A stretch of DNA of 64,000 bases from Symbiodinium natans (GCA_905221605.1 CAJNDS010002405.1:277001-341000), one strand, 5' to 3'; shown: positions 19,834 to 29,668, numbered from the stretch's first letter. The notes: generated by a model from the letters alone, not told the origin. Made by a program: numbers and translations.

Positions 19834-19893
19834 ACTTGTCTGAAGCTCGAGTGAACATGTGAGGCCCTTAACGAAGGTTGTGTCCCCACACAG

Positions 19894-19963
19894 ATGCAGG
19901 AGTACTCGCAGTTTGCGCTTGAGACCACTCCAACTTCCCAGCGAAGCCACTATTTCTGCTTAG
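19894..19963 (+). CDS. Candidate internal exon, 23 codons
   Basis: The strong acceptor TGTCCCCACACAG ends at 19893. The frame reads MQEYSQFALETTPTSQRSHY then FCL, with donor GTGCCT at 19964. Confidence 0.55.
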
Positions 19964-19975
19964 GTGCCTACCCCC

Positions 19976-20105
19976 GAACCTTAAACCCCGAACCCTAAAA
20001 CCCCAAACCCTAAACCCCAAACCCTAAACCCCAAACCCCAAACCAAAACCCCAAACCCTAAACCCCCAAACCCTAAACCCTAAACCCTAAACCCCAAACC
20101 CTGAT
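19976..20105. repeat. CCCTAAA / CCCCAAA tract
   Basis: About 17 C-strand units alternating between TAAA and CAAA forms. Confidence 0.9.
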
Positions 20106-20138
20106 GCTAAAGCTTAGCACTCTCAGATCTCTCCTCAG

Positions 20139-20185
20139 GATGGCTTGGCCTGAAGTCCTGGATGCGTTCAAAGCCAACCAGGAGG
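20139..20185 (+). CDS. Candidate internal exon, 15 codons
   Basis: Acceptor ATCTCTCCTCAG, frame MAWPEVLDAFKANQE, and GTTTAG at 20186 opening a G-strand tract. The C-strand tract ends 35 bp upstream. Confidence 0.55.
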
Positions 20186-20376
20186 GTTTAGGGTTTAGGG
20201 TTTAGGGTTTAGGGTTAGGGTTTAGGGTTTAGGGTTCAGGGCTTAAGGTTTCGGGCATAGGGCTTGGCTTTAGGGCTTAGGGGAGTTTCCTGGAGGGGTG
20301 TGGTTTTGGCGAGAGGCCGGGTTGTGGCTTCCAGTTATCTCCGCAAATGTCCAGCTCCTGAGGGCTTTCAGACTTG

Positions 20377-20445
20377 GCAGCCCAGCCCCTTTTTCGGTTC
20401 TAGGTCCCTTCATCAAGTAGCCAACCCCCCAAAAAAGGGTACCCC
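20377..20445. mobile_element. MITE family C, copy 5, right end replaced by telomeric repeat
   Basis: GCAGCCCAGCCCC at the left; the right arm stops after AAAAAAGGGTACC and continues as CCTAAACCCTAAA. Confidence 0.6.
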
Positions 20446-20711
20446 TAAACCCTAAACCCTAAACCCTAAACCCCATAAATGAGAGCAGTGGCGCTCAAGC
20501 TCGGGAGATCCCAATAGGATTCCTGGGTCCTTTTGGTCTACTTTTCCAATCTCGACTGGAGGCGCAAATCCCAAAACCCAAACCCCCCCCCAATTCTTAG
20601 TAACAGTAAAGGCTTCTACGCTTTCTTGTCCACAAGGCCTTCAGAACCTAAATCCGAAAACCTTTCAGAACGAATCTTCCACGTCAGCCACTTCAATCAC
20701 GGCCTGTGCAA

Positions 20712-20802
20712 ACCCTAAACCCTAAACCCTAAACCCTAAACCCTAAACCCTAAACCCTAAACCCTAAACCCTAAACCCTAAACCCTAAACCCTAAACCCT
20801 AA
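20712..20802. repeat. CCCTAAA tract, 13 copies
   Basis: Perfect C-strand units ending one base before the exon candidate's acceptor. Confidence 0.95.
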
Positions 20803-20803
20803 G

Positions 20804-21001
20804 CAGCAGTGGTGGCATGGCCTTGTGTATGCTGCCCGAAGTCATTACGCCCTTTGCAGACCATCAACCATAAATCCTCTAACAAGGTTAGTGCATCAAG
20901 CCATAAGCCCCCGTGCTCTGGAGCAGAAGCAAGGAGCCTCCGAAAGTGCCAAATGTGTTCTGCGATCTGCCTCCCGGCAAGATGTGTCATGTGAGAGTGA
21001 G
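20804..21001 (+). CDS. Candidate exon, 66 codons
   Basis: The last telomeric unit reads CCCTAAG, which creates the AG at 20802-20803. The frame reads QQWWHGLVYAARSHYALCRP, later LEQKQGASESAKCVLRSASR and QDVSCESE, with donor GTTTTG at 21002. Phase 0 at both ends over exactly 198 nt. A minus-strand frame is also open, but only the + strand has matching splice sites. Family unknown. Confidence 0.5.
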
Positions 21002-21188
21002 GTTTTGGATACCCTAAACCCTAAACCCTAAACCCTAAATTCTCCGGTGCCTTGTTGGGGATCGTTTTTTTGGGTGCCGTACTATATTTAGGATACCTCA
21101 AGAGAAGGACCCTAATGAGAACTACCCATATGCGCAGCGCGCAGAGCGATTTTGAAGCCAAATCAGGGTTGAGGCCTTGTCCCATGAT

Positions 21189-21279
21189 GGCCCTAAACCC
21201 TAAACCCTAAACCCTAAACCCTAAACCCTAAACCCTAAACCCTAAACCCTAAACCCTAAACCCTAAACCCTAAACCCTT
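21189..21279. repeat. CCCTAAA tract, 13 copies
   Basis: Perfect C-strand units. The 140 bp downstream (to 21425) show no convincing frame. Confidence 0.95.
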
Positions 21280-21679
21280 CATCAACGCCACGCTGTAGCT
21301 GCCGGGCGGCTGGAGGCCGACTGAGAAACTTACCCGAACCCCCGGCGAGACCGTCGAACCTTGAAGGCCGTGCGTAAGAGTGAGAGTTGCAAAACCGTAT
21401 TTTGTCGTTCCTTGGTGGGGAAGGGGTTAGGGTTCGGGGTTTGGGGTTTGGGGTTTAGGGTTTAGGGTTTAGGGTTTAGGGTTTAGGGTTTAGGGTTCCA
21501 GGGTTCCGGGGTTCCGGGGTTTTAGGGTTTAGGGTTCGTTTCTTCGACTGCGTCTGTAACATTGACCCACGTCCCAACTCCCAAACTTCAACACCCTAAA
21601 CCCTAAACCCTAAACCCTAAACCCTAAACCCTAGTCCGATCAGCCCGAAACCCCAAGTCCCAAACCCTCCGCGCCATAG

Positions 21680-21742
21680 GCTGGCGACGAAGACGTTCAG
21701 CGTGCCGGGCGACCTGAAGATGCTTCAGGAGCGTTTTTGGGG
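21680..21742 (+). CDS. Candidate internal exon, 20 codons
   Basis: Acceptor GCGCCATAG, frame LATKTFSVPGDLKMLQERFW, and GTTTAG at 21743. A diverged copy of its end (GATGCTTCGGGACCGTTTTTGC) recurs at 21830-21855. Confidence 0.5.
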
Positions 21743-22149
21743 GTTTAGGGTTTAGGGTTTAGGGTTTAGAGTTTAGGGTTTAGAGTTTAGGGTTTAGAGT
21801 TTCGGGTTCAGGGTTCAGGGTACTTGTCGATGCTTCGGGACCGTTTTTGCGGGGCTTCAGGAGTACGGGTTTAGGTCTTAGAGCGGATCTGCTCTTAGTC
21901 AAGGTTCCACAGGGTTTACAGTAGGGTTTAGGGTCTAACCAGCAGTCCTAGCCGTAAAAAGGGTCTAGGGTTTAGGATCATTTCGCTGTATGCGGCTCAA
22001 GGGGTACAGGAGTTTGGTCGGTGAGGGCTGGCTTCTGCGATCATGATTCTGACGAATCTTGGCAGGGAACAATGTTCGATTCCTTAAGATGTTCCAATAT
22101 GTTCTCCTGCGCAATGAAGTAACCCTAAACCCTAAACCCTAAACCCTAA

Positions 22150-22303
22150 GCCCCATCGCGGGGTCGGCATCTGGCTGACCTGGCCTAGCCGTGCAGTACG
22201 CGCGGCCCTGAGACTGCTGCATGTTGTACCTGTACTGGGCTTGAGATCAGAGGGTCTCAAGGGCGAACGGGGGACATCATTACATATTGTGGTCTACTGG
22301 TGA
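22150..22303 (+). CDS. Candidate terminal exon, about 49 codons
   Basis: The frame reads GIWLTWPSRAVRAALRLLHV then VPVLGLRSEGLKGERG to TGA 22301-22303. The acceptor is unclear (CCCTAAG or CCGTGCAG). Confidence 0.4.
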
Positions 22304-22448
22304 AGATGCATAAACGTCAGGGGTGGGCTCCACAAGTCGCTTGTTTTTAGCTCAACAGTGAACCCTAAACCCCAAACCCGAAACCCTTAACCGAGCCAGT
22401 CATCTTCATCGGTGGCTCGGATTAGGCGCAGATCGAAACTCCAGACAG

Positions 22449-22538
22449 GACGCCTACACCGTGGTCTATGAAGAGACCATGCACACCATGAGGAACCTAG
22501 TGGGCAACCCAGAGGAGTCCGAGCAAAGTTTCGACTAG
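22449..22538 (+). CDS. Candidate terminal exon, 29 codons
   Basis: Acceptor AACTCCAGACAG ends at 22448. The frame reads DAYTVVYEETMHTMRNLVGN then PEESEQSFD and stops at TAG 22536-22538. A family D MITE starts at once after the stop, so it occupies the 3' untranslated region. Confidence 0.55.
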   Translation, partial: DAYTVVYEETMHTMRNLVGNPEESEQSFD

Positions 22539-22539
22539 G

Positions 22540-22655
22540 ATCCGGAGTAGGCCCTTATTCCTTTTAGGGTTTAGGGTTTAGGGTTTAGGGTTTAGGGTTT
22601 TTTGAGGGTTTGGGGTTGGCCCTCTAATCCAAAATGGCACCCTTTCGGTCTAGTG
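22540..22655. mobile_element. MITE family D, copy with telomeric core
   Basis: GGATCCGGAGTAGGCCCTTA at the left and AATGGCACCCTTTCGGTC at the right surround five TTTAGGG units (22565-22600). Confidence 0.6.
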
Positions 22656-22684
22656 TTTGAGCTTGCTATACTCTTTGCTTGGTC

Positions 22685-22800
22685 CTCAAGGGAGGGTGGG
22701 GTCAAGGGGGGGTATGTAACCCAATGTTCCTTAGGGTTTAGGGTTTAGGGTTTAGGGTTTAGGGCTCCCACTACGCTTCCCTAAGGTTCTCTAGGACCCC
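22685..22800. mobile_element. MITE family J, copy 1 with telomeric core
   Basis: CTCAAGGGAGGGTGGGGTC and GGGGGTATGTAACCCAATG at the left and TTCCCTAAGGTTCTCTAGG at the right enclose TTTAGGG units at 22733-22762. Confidence 0.65.
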
Positions 22801-23245
22801 CTGTAGGACCGCCCTATAAACCCCATCGCTCCCGCCCCTTGAATTTGAGGGCTGGGGCTTTAGGTCGAGTAACCTATAAACGCTCTTAAGGAATACTATG
22901 TACCTACCAGGGCATACGGTTTATAATAGGCCTATATGAACAATAGCTGCACACCTGTACCTGTCCCATAGTCGTACCCCTTGCTAGAAGGGAATGACCT
23001 CAAGTGGGCTTTTGTTTTGCGAGTCGGTTCTGGTCTTGACCAGACTGTTCAGATACGACTTCAGCCACAAAAAGGGAAATGGCTCCCGATCGGTTTGTGT
23101 TGTTTTAAGGTTTAAGGGTTCAACCCTAACTCTCAAAACTTACGGCCTGTTCTTGCCTGGCAATTGAGGGTTTAGGCCTTCTCGTCCTCTGAAGTAGACC
23201 TTAAACCCTAGAGTTTGTGGGGCTTAGGTACGTCCCCACCCCTCA

Positions 23246-23362
23246 AAGTGCCTAACCCTAAACCCTAAACCCTAAACCCTAAACCCTAAACCCTAAACCC
23301 TAAACCCTAAACCCTAAACCCTAAACCCTAAACCCTAAACCCTAAACCCTAAACCCTCCCTA
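23246..23362. repeat. CCCTAAA tract, 16 copies
   Basis: C-strand units ending about 10 bp before the next acceptor. The preceding 400 bp (22805-23245) hold only degenerate repeat fragments. Confidence 0.95.
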
Positions 23363-23372
23363 AACTCCAAAG

Positions 23373-23458
23373 GTCTACTGCGACCTCGGCTGGGGAGACG
23401 CAGCTGCTGCCGACTTGTCCCTGGCCGTGCAGGCGGGCCACGACTGGGGCCCTGGGGG
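23373..23458 (+). CDS. Candidate exon, about 29-39 codons
   Basis: Acceptor CTCCAAAG ends at 23372. The frame reads VYCDLGWGDAAAADLSLAVQ then AGHDWGPGG. A GT at 23459 (GTGCAT) can be the donor; otherwise the frame runs on as CIQSRRTKRQ to the G-strand tract at 23490. Aromatic, acidic and Ala-rich, it looks coding, but no family is recognised. Confidence 0.55.
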
Positions 23459-23517
23459 GTGCATCCAAAGCCGTAGAACAAAGAGACAATTTAGGGTTTA
23501 GGGTTTAGGGTTTAGGG

Positions 23518-23615
23518 TTGTGCCCCCTAGACTCACAGTCAGTCCTTACAAGGGATTGTAGTAGGTAGTACTACAATCCTATTAAGGACTGTTAGTATAA
23601 GGGGAAGCATCCCAA
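23518..23615. mobile_element. MITE family A, copy 1
   Basis: CAGTCCTTACAAGGGATTGT and ACAATCCTATTAAGGACTGT are inverted, followed by TAGTATAAGGGGAAGCATCC at the right end. Confidence 0.75.
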
Positions 23616-23889
23616 GATACAATCGATAATGCTCTTGAAAGTCGACCTGCTGACCTTGATAGGCAGGCAAAGCTCTCATGACAAAGCTGCCAGCTGTAGA
23701 ATGTGCCCAGGGCTGAACTACATCGCAGTGCAAGTGTGTCAAGTGTGCGGTTTAGGGTTTAGGGTTTAGGGTTTAGGTGTGCGATTTTCGGAAGCCTAGA
23801 TGGCCTGGACTCTAAAGCCATTTAAGGATTTTTCTGCGGAGTGCCAAGACACGCCGCACGAACCCTCAACCGTCTACACCCAAATGGAA

Positions 23890-23980
23890 ACCCTAAACCC
23901 TAAACCCTAAACCCCAAACCCTAAACCCTAAACCCTAAACCCTAAACCCTCAACCCTAAACCCTAAACCCTAAACCGTTG
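23890..23980. repeat. CCCTAAA tract, about 13 copies
   Basis: C-strand units with one CCCCAAA and one CCCTCAA variant. Confidence 0.95.
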
Positions 23981-24074
23981 CCTCTGCGAGGCCTGCCACT
24001 TGCTGGTGAACATTGCGCCTTGATTGGGGGAGTTTCATGTTTCGACTGTGAGGGCTTCAATCCTAAACCCTCTT

Positions 24075-24190
24075 CTACTATTTTGCTTAAGAACCCCAAA
24101 AGAATACGACAATAATAATCATCCCTATACTACCCTTAATAAGGAAGAATAGTTTTTTGCAGGGGGGGGGGGTTCTTAAGCAATTAGCAG
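24075..24190. mobile_element. MITE family B, copy 4
   Basis: CTACTATTTTGCTTAAGAAC at the left and GGTTCTTAAGCAATTAGCAG at the right; ten G residues lie in the right arm. Confidence 0.8.
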
Positions 24191-24235
24191 TCTTGGGGCC
24201 AAGAGTTTCGGGCTCTGGCTCAAGGGAGTGCTGAG

Positions 24236-24300
24236 GGTTTAGGGTTTAGGGTTTAGGGTTTAGGGTTTAGGGTTTAGGGTTTAGGGTTTAGGGTTTAGGT
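24236..24300. repeat. TTTAGGG tract, 9 copies
   Basis: Perfect G-strand units. Confidence 0.95.
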
Positions 24301-24634
24301 CAACACCCGAAGTTAGAGTTATCAACCAAATCAGCCAGGGCCCAGGACTGGAGGCTCGGAGTGCGGGATTTTGGGGGAGCTTCTGTGACTGGAATCGTCA
24401 GACCAGGGAAGATGCTCGGGAACACTTCCACCTAAACCCTAAACCCTTAACCCCCGCAGTGCAATCTGTCAGTTAGCCGCGGTTAGCCACTGCTCATGTT
24501 GACGTCAACCCAGGGTTTTTGCTTCGGGTTTGATTACGCGATTTAGGTTTTGCCTGAACCCTCAACCCTAAACCCGAAACCCTAAACCCTAAACCCTAAA
24601 CCCCTCCCCAAGCGACGCTGAATTCCGAAAACTC

Positions 24635-24705
24635 CCGAGGAGCTGGAAGGATACTTGGACGATTCAGGAGTTTTCGCAAAACAATGGGTTCCCCATGTTT
24701 ATCCC
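24635..24705 (+). CDS. Candidate exon, unknown
   Basis: After ACTCCCGAG the frame reads ELEGYLDDSGVFAKQWVPHV then YP. An alternative + frame (KLPRSWKDTWTIQEF) is open over the same bases. It follows a C-strand tract. Confidence 0.35.
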
Positions 24706-24841
24706 CCCCCCCCCCGAATATTCGTAGCCCTCAGCCCGCAACCCCTAAACCCTAAACCCCAAAACCCTAAACCCTAAACCCCCAAACCCCTAAACCGCAA
24801 ACCCTAGAACCCGAATCTGCCCTAAAAAGGTGAGGTTGCAG

Positions 24842-24874
24842 AAGCTACGCTTTTGGGGCCCTCTCCGGGAGGCA
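24842..24874 (+). CDS. Candidate 11-codon microexon
   Basis: Acceptor GAGGTTGCAG, frame KLRFWGPLREA, donor GTTTAG at 24875, phase 0, between C-strand and G-strand repeats. Confidence 0.4.
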
Positions 24875-25269
24875 GTTTAGGGTTTAGGGTTTCGGGTTTA
24901 GGGTTTAGGGTTTAGGCGCGCCCCGGTTCAGGAACAAGCGTTGACTGTGTTTTGTATCAGGTTTACTGTTGCTTAGGCACTGAACCCAAACAACATCGCC
25001 AACCCCTAAACCACAAGTCAAGACGTGCGACGTGCGGCACTTGCTGCGTCACGCAAGACCCGAGGATCCTGTGTAGCTTGATCCTTCAACTAAACCTCCT
25101 AGTGCGAGTGGCAAGAACCCTAAACCCTAAACCATCCTAGACATCCTATCCCTGCCAGAGCTAGAGGGTGGGGGGTGGGGTGGGGGGGGAGAGGGTCCAG
25201 TTTGGGCGTGGTCTTCTTTCTGTCCTGGGAATACCCGTGCTCAAAGAAAGCAGGCCCAAGTTGTAAGTG

Positions 25270-25355
25270 AACCCTAAACCCTAAATCCTAAGCCCTAAAC
25301 CCTAAACCCTAAACCCTAAACCCTAAACCCTAAACCCTAAACCCTAAACCCTCCG
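25270..25355. repeat. CCCTAAA tract, 12 copies
   Basis: C-strand units, followed by a short frame SGDWLMDPAEMSW that ends at GTTTAG (25,356-25,391) and could be a microexon. Confidence 0.9.
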
Positions 25356-25805
25356 GCGACTGGCTGATGGACCCTGCAGAGATGTCTTGGGTTTAGGGGT
25401 TAGGGTTCAGGGTTTAGGGTTTAGGGTTGCTTGAGAGAAGGTTTTGGAGGGATATGCCTTCCACCCTTTTTGGGACAGGCTTGGGTCCGCCATTCTTCCG
25501 GTGTTTCATCAAAAAGGTTTCAGGGGTTTAGGGTTTAGGGTTTAAGGTTTAGGGTTTAGGGTTTAGGGTTTAGGGTTTAGGGGAAGGTTTCAGGCCCACA
25601 AAGCCCTCAACCGATTCATCTGTCAGCTAGGCGGGAGGCGCAAACAAGAAGACACTGTTTCAGGCTTTGGGGTTTATGGGGGCCTTGTGGCTTGAGTGGG
25701 GTGTTTTCTAAGGCTTTTGGCTTTTGGGATAGATTGCCAAGGCTGATGGTTGGTAATTGGTTTAGAGTTCCTACGCCCTTGAGACTGTTATATTCAAAGA
25801 CATGT

Positions 25806-25918
25806 TCAACATACCCCCAGGGCAACCCCCCTTAAACGAAATTAAGGGGTATGGTAAAATCCTCCCTTAGACTCCCTTTATATTATACATTCATAGGTTA
25901 AGGGGTATGGGTTCCTAA
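25806..25918. mobile_element. MITE family I, copy 1
   Basis: AACATACCCCCAGGGCAACC at the left; AATTAAGGGGTATGGTAAAA and CTCCCTTAGACTCCC in the interior; TTAAGGGGTATGGGTTCC at the right. Confidence 0.75.
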
Positions 25919-25987
25919 ACCTTCAAAAGGGGGTTTAGGGTTTAGGGTTCAGGGTTTAGGGTTTAGGGTTTAGGGTGTGCTTCCCAG

Positions 25988-26046
25988 GAAACGGCGTCGC
26001 GGATGAAGGCTGCCGAGTTCTCTTTGCATCCCGTCCAGAAGCTGCT
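25988..26046 (+). CDS. Candidate exon abutting a MITE
   Basis: Acceptor TGTGCTTCCCAG ends at 25987. The frame reads ETASRMKAAEFSLHPVQKLL. The family B element begins within the last codons, so this exon is either interrupted by the insertion or its donor lies at the MITE edge. Confidence 0.5.
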
Positions 26047-26163
26047 ATTTGCTTAAGAACCCCCAAAAGAATAAAAGGGTTTAGGGTTTAGGGTTTAGGG
26101 TACCCTCAATAAGAAAATAAGGAAGAGAACATTTTTTTGGCGGGGTTCTTAATCAGTTAGTAG
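26042..26163. mobile_element. MITE family B, copy 5 (carries telomeric insert)
   Basis: CTGCTATTTGCTTAAGAACC at the left and GGTTCTTAATCAGTTAGTAG at the right; TTTAGGG units sit in the centre at 26078-26100. Confidence 0.8.
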
Positions 26164-26426
26164 GGCGCTGTTTGCTGTTGCTGGTTGAAGGTTTAGGGGT
26201 CCTCAGAGAGGTTTCAGGTAAACACAGGGCGGAGTGGTGTTCAAGCTTCTTGGGTTTATGTGGTTTAGGGATGTAAAAAATAGGAGATAGGATTCCAAAC
26301 TCAAGTAAGGCAGGATTGCCCCAAACAGTTCTACAGCTTAAGAAACGTCCCCGAGACACCTCCGCCAGCGCCATTGGCCTTGGTCGACTGTGTAAGAATA
26401 AAAGGGTTTAGGGTTTAGGGTTGAGG

Positions 26427-26548
26427 GTTTAACATACCCCTAGGGCATACCCTTAAAAGAGTTTAAGGGGTCTGGTAAAATCCTCCCTTAGACTCCTTGA
26501 TATTACCCTTCCGTGTGGGTTAAGAGGCATGGGGTAGGGGTATGGTGA
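26427..26548. mobile_element. MITE family I, copy 2
   Basis: AACATACCCCTAGGGCATAC at the left and GGGGTAGGGGTATGGTGAAT at the right; it shares GGTAAAATCCTCCCTTAGAC with copy 1. Confidence 0.75.
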
Positions 26549-26592
26549 ATGTTTCTAGAGACCGGGACTCTAAATGAACTCTCACCTCCCCT

Positions 26593-26682
26593 TGGTAGCC
26601 CAGTGGTTCCCTTTACACTTTTTGTAAAGTATCCAGCCCAAAAAGGGTACCCTTATTATAATATGGTTTCTGGGCAACCAAG
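26593..26682. mobile_element. MITE family C, copy 3, complete
   Basis: TGGTAGCCCAGTGGTTCCC and ATGGTTTCTGGGCAACCA are the inverted ends; AAAGGGTACCCTTATTATAA is the diagnostic right arm. Confidence 0.8.
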
Positions 26683-26999
26683 TCTGTGTAGTCCGAGCCT
26701 TAAGACTAAGCTTCATAACATGGAGCCTCAAGACATAGGACCTAAGACCCATCTAGTCTTACAGCCCCGATGTACCCCAAAACTACACACGCCTTGAAAC
26801 TCCGAAATGGAAAGACTCCTTAGCAGCCTAAACCCTAAACCCTAAACACTAAAGTCTAAACCCTAAATCCTAAATCCTAAACCCTAAACCCTAGATTCTC
26901 TTTTTGTTCTATGGCTTTGGATCCTAAACCCGAAGCCCTAAACCCGAAACCCTAAACCCTAAACCCTAAACCCTTAACCCTACACTCCTAACTCCCCAG

Positions 27000-27071
27000 C
27001 CAAGGAAGCCTTTGCTGCTTGCGGCTCTTTGGCGCAGATCACGCTGCGCTCGAACCGCGTGGGCGACGTCG
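27000..27071 (+). CDS. Leucine-rich-repeat protein, exon a
   Basis: First of four exons that I join into one LRR gene. Acceptor AACTCCCCAG ends at 26999. The frame reads KEAFAACGSLAQITLRSNRV then GDV, ending with one base of the next codon before a GC donor (GCGAGC at 27072). LxxLxLxxN is the LRR core. Joined to exon b, the CGSL phrase recurs after exactly 28 residues, the repeat length of the ribonuclease-inhibitor type of LRR. Such repeats mediate protein binding; the partner is unknown. The acceptor implies earlier exons, which I did not identify. The intron to exon b (27072-28359) holds telomeric tracts and a trinucleotide microsatellite. Unspliced, the frame meets TAA at 27101. Confidence 0.6.
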
Positions 27072-27103
27072 GCGAGCCTTGCCAGAGAAAGCTGCGCCCC
27101 TAA

Positions 27104-27174
27104 ACCCTAAACCCTAAACCCTAAACCCTAAACCCTAAACCCTAAACCCTAAACCCTAAACCCTAAACCCTAGG
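27104..27174. repeat. CCCTAAA tract, 10 copies
   Basis: C-strand units beginning directly after the LRR exon a region, inside its first intron. Confidence 0.95.
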
Positions 27175-27359
27175 CATGGGTTTTCTCCAAATTTCCGAGT
27201 GTCGCAGCTGGCCACAAGAAACCCTAAATCGCTTCGGGCTTAGGTTTGTGTTTTGCGAGGGGGTGAGGGGCTTCGGCCCTCCAGCATAGACGCTGACTCA
27301 CGCTTGCTTGGGCATCCTAACTATCAAAGCTTGAGAAGGACCCTAAACCCTAAATCCTA

Positions 27360-27382
27360 CCCCCCCCCCCCCCCCCCCCCCA
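27360..27382. repeat. Poly-C run
   Basis: About 22 consecutive C residues. The frame at 27451-27660 that follows has no other support. Confidence 0.9.
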
Positions 27383-27774
27383 AACCCAACTCTGGACACT
27401 TAATCCTGAACCCTAAACTGCCCTAAACCCTAAACTCTAAACCCTAAGCGGTGCGCCGCGGCTTTGCTAGGCAGACCTTTGGGATCTTGCATATTTCCCT
27501 TACTTGTTTATTTGGGAATTTTTGTCAGCGGGTTAGGCTAGGAGCCATCCTAGTTTGTAAGACTTGGCAAGAAGCATCATTTCCCCGTCATCTCTCTCCA
27601 TGGTCTGATGAACCCCAAGCCCCTAAGCGCTTGAATCCCCATACCCTAAACTCCCTATAGTGATAAGCAGTAAACTTGAAAACCTCCAGCCCTTACCCTT
27701 AAGCATCTTCTCTAAACCCCTAGACTCATCCAAAAAGTCCTGAGCCACAATACCCAACTCCTGCTGCTCCGACT

Positions 27775-27912
27775 CCTACTTCTCCCCTTCCTCCTACTCC
27801 TCTCCCTACTCCTACTCCTAGTACTCCTACCTCCTACTTCTACTCCGACTCCTACACCTACGCCTACTCCTACTTCCACTACTCCTACCCTCCTCCTGCT
27901 CCTACTACGACG

Positions 27913-27976
<64 letters not shown>

Positions 27977-28165
27977 CTACTCCTAATCCTACTCCTACAC
28001 CAACTCCTACTCCTACTCCTACTCCTACTCCTTCCCTTACCCCTACTCCTACTCTCCTCCTCCCCCTATCCTCCTCGTACTCCTACTCCTCCTATCCTAC
28101 TCCAACTCAAACTCCCACGCCCACTCCCACTCACTCCTACTCCCACTCCTACTCCTACTCCCCGC
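27775..28165. repeat. (CTA/CTC)n trinucleotide microsatellite
   Basis: About 390 bp of CCTACT-type triplets with a pure (CTA)n core near 27910-27972. It lies inside the putative LRR intron. Confidence 0.9.
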
Positions 28166-28204
28166 AGCCTGTACATCTATGAGCTCCATGAACTCAAAAC
28201 CTCA

Positions 28205-28292
28205 GTACAAAATGGGTATTTCTTACCCCCTGATGTACCCCAAATAGACTAAAGAATCCCTTTAAAGGGACCCTCCAAACATGGTACCCCTA
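28205..28292. mobile_element. MITE family M, partial copy
   Basis: AATGGGTATTTCTTACCCCC, AGACTAAAGAATCCCTTTAA and AACATGGTACCCCTAAAC match the element at 49727-49853; its end grades into CCCTAAA. Confidence 0.5.
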
Positions 28293-28359
28293 AACCCTAA
28301 ACCCTAAACCCTAATAAGGACCACAAAAAAGCTGCCAAACCCCTACATGGGTTGTGAAG

Positions 28360-28406
28360 AGGCCAAGCACATCGCCGCACAGCTTCCTCGCTGCGGGAGC
28401 CTGGAG
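28360..28406 (+). CDS. Leucine-rich-repeat protein, exon b
   Basis: Acceptor GTTGTGAAG ends at 28359. The first two bases complete a Glu codon with exon a, then the frame reads AKHIAAQLPRCGSLE. The donor is again GC (GCGAGC at 28407), phase 0. The join to exon c restores CGSLEELDLSFNKI, a textbook LRR segment. Without splicing the frame ends at TGA 28410. The 1.2-kb intron that follows contains both orientations of telomeric repeat. Confidence 0.6.
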
Positions 28407-28582
28407 GCGAGCTGATGTTAGGGTTTAGGGTGTAGGGGGTGTAGGGGGTTTAGGGTTTAGGGTGTAGGGGGTTTCAGGGTTTCGGTTTTGAGGTTTTCCG
28501 GGTTTGGGGGTTTGGGGGTTTCAGGGTTTCAGGGTTTCAGGGTTTCAGGGTTTCAGGGTTTAAGGTGGGATTTTGCTTGCAG

Positions 28583-28617
28583 GCCCTGCTCAAGGAAGGG
28601 TATGAATTTCGACTTTT
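28583..28617 (+). CDS. Candidate microexon within the LRR intron
   Basis: Acceptor TTTTGCTTGCAG, frame ALLKEGYEFRLL. It conflicts with the LRR exon order unless alternatively used. Confidence 0.3.
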
Positions 28618-29101
28618 GGGTTCGGGGCCTAAAAAGGTCTTAGGGCTCAGGACTTGCGGAGTTCGCTGCTTGGTGTGCCTAACCCCTAAACCCTAAACCC
28701 CAAACCCTAAACCCTAAACCCTAAACCGATACTTCCACAACCCACGCTTGGCCCCCTGCAGGATTTCAGGATTTTGGGTCTCTAAGGGTAGTTCAAGGGG
28801 CCCTTCGACCCTTGCCCTCTGTAAAGGGTTCTGAAGTATGGGCCATTAGTTTTAAAAGGGGGAAGAAGGGTAAAAAAGGGGTCCCCTTTTAAGCGACCAT
28901 GTAACCATACCCTAGGAGTTTCGGGTTTGAGGCCGGGTTCAAAAGGGCTTGGGATGTAGGACTCAAAGGGGGCAGCGAAAGCGGAACACGACTCATACAC
29001 CAGGGGAACCATAGAATCTGGGGGTTCAGGGCTTAGGGTGCAGGGTTTAGGGCTTCGGGCTTAGGGTTTCTGGGGCTTAGGGTTTAGAGGGCGCGAATTC
29101 C

Positions 29102-29168
29102 TAAGCCCTAAACCCTAAGCCCTAAACCCTAAACCCTAAACCCTAAACCCTAAACCCTAAACCCTAAA
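29102..29168. repeat. CCCTAAA tract, 9-10 copies
   Basis: C-strand units; a frame GAKEERMLWTPKPLHKGPGL follows at about 29,180-29,280 (weak exon candidate). Confidence 0.9.
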
Positions 29169-29278
29169 CGCAGACCTGAAGGTGCCAAGGAGGAGAGGAT
29201 GCTTTGGACCCCGAAGCCTCTCCATAAGGGACCTGGCCTCTTTTCCCTCCTAGGCCGAAAGGAAGGAAAAACGATGAG

Positions 29279-29376
29279 GGTTTAGGGTTTAGGGTTTAGG
29301 GTTTAGGGTTTAGGGTTTAGGGTTTAGGGTTTAGGGTTTAGGGTTTAGGGTTTAGGGTTTAGGGTTTAGGGTTTAG
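29279..29376. repeat. TTTAGGG tract, 14 copies
   Basis: Perfect G-strand units. Confidence 0.95.
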
Positions 29377-29641
29377 GAGGTTTCTGAATGAGACCCAACT
29401 AAACCAAACAAAGGGCGCCCATGTTATTCTTAGAGGGCTTAGCGGGGCCGAGCTACAGATCTATCTTGGAGAGGAACTGAACGTCCCTGTATACCCCTCA
29501 ACCTTAGTGACTAGAACTTGAACGCTAAACCCTAAACCCTAAACTCGAAACATGAACCCCTAAACCCTATTCACATATAGCCCCAGACGCTACCTAGGGA
29601 GCCCAGCCCCCTGCGCTCCCCGTGGGAAGTGGACTGTGAAG

Positions 29642-29668
29642 GAGCTGGACCTCAGCTTCAACAAAATT
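29642..29668 (+). CDS. Leucine-rich-repeat protein, exon c (9 codons)
   Basis: Acceptor GGACTGTGAAG ends at 29641. The nine codons read ELDLSFNKI, the conserved LRR strand. The next bases, GCGAAC, resemble the GC donors of exons a and b. Phase 0 at both ends. If not spliced here, the frame continues ANAPRTQPSPEELGG. Confidence 0.55.

Noticed and set aside
20799-20990. Minus-strand 63-codon frame
   Set aside because: It overlaps a + strand frame with matching acceptor, donor and length in whole codons; the antisense lacks such sites.
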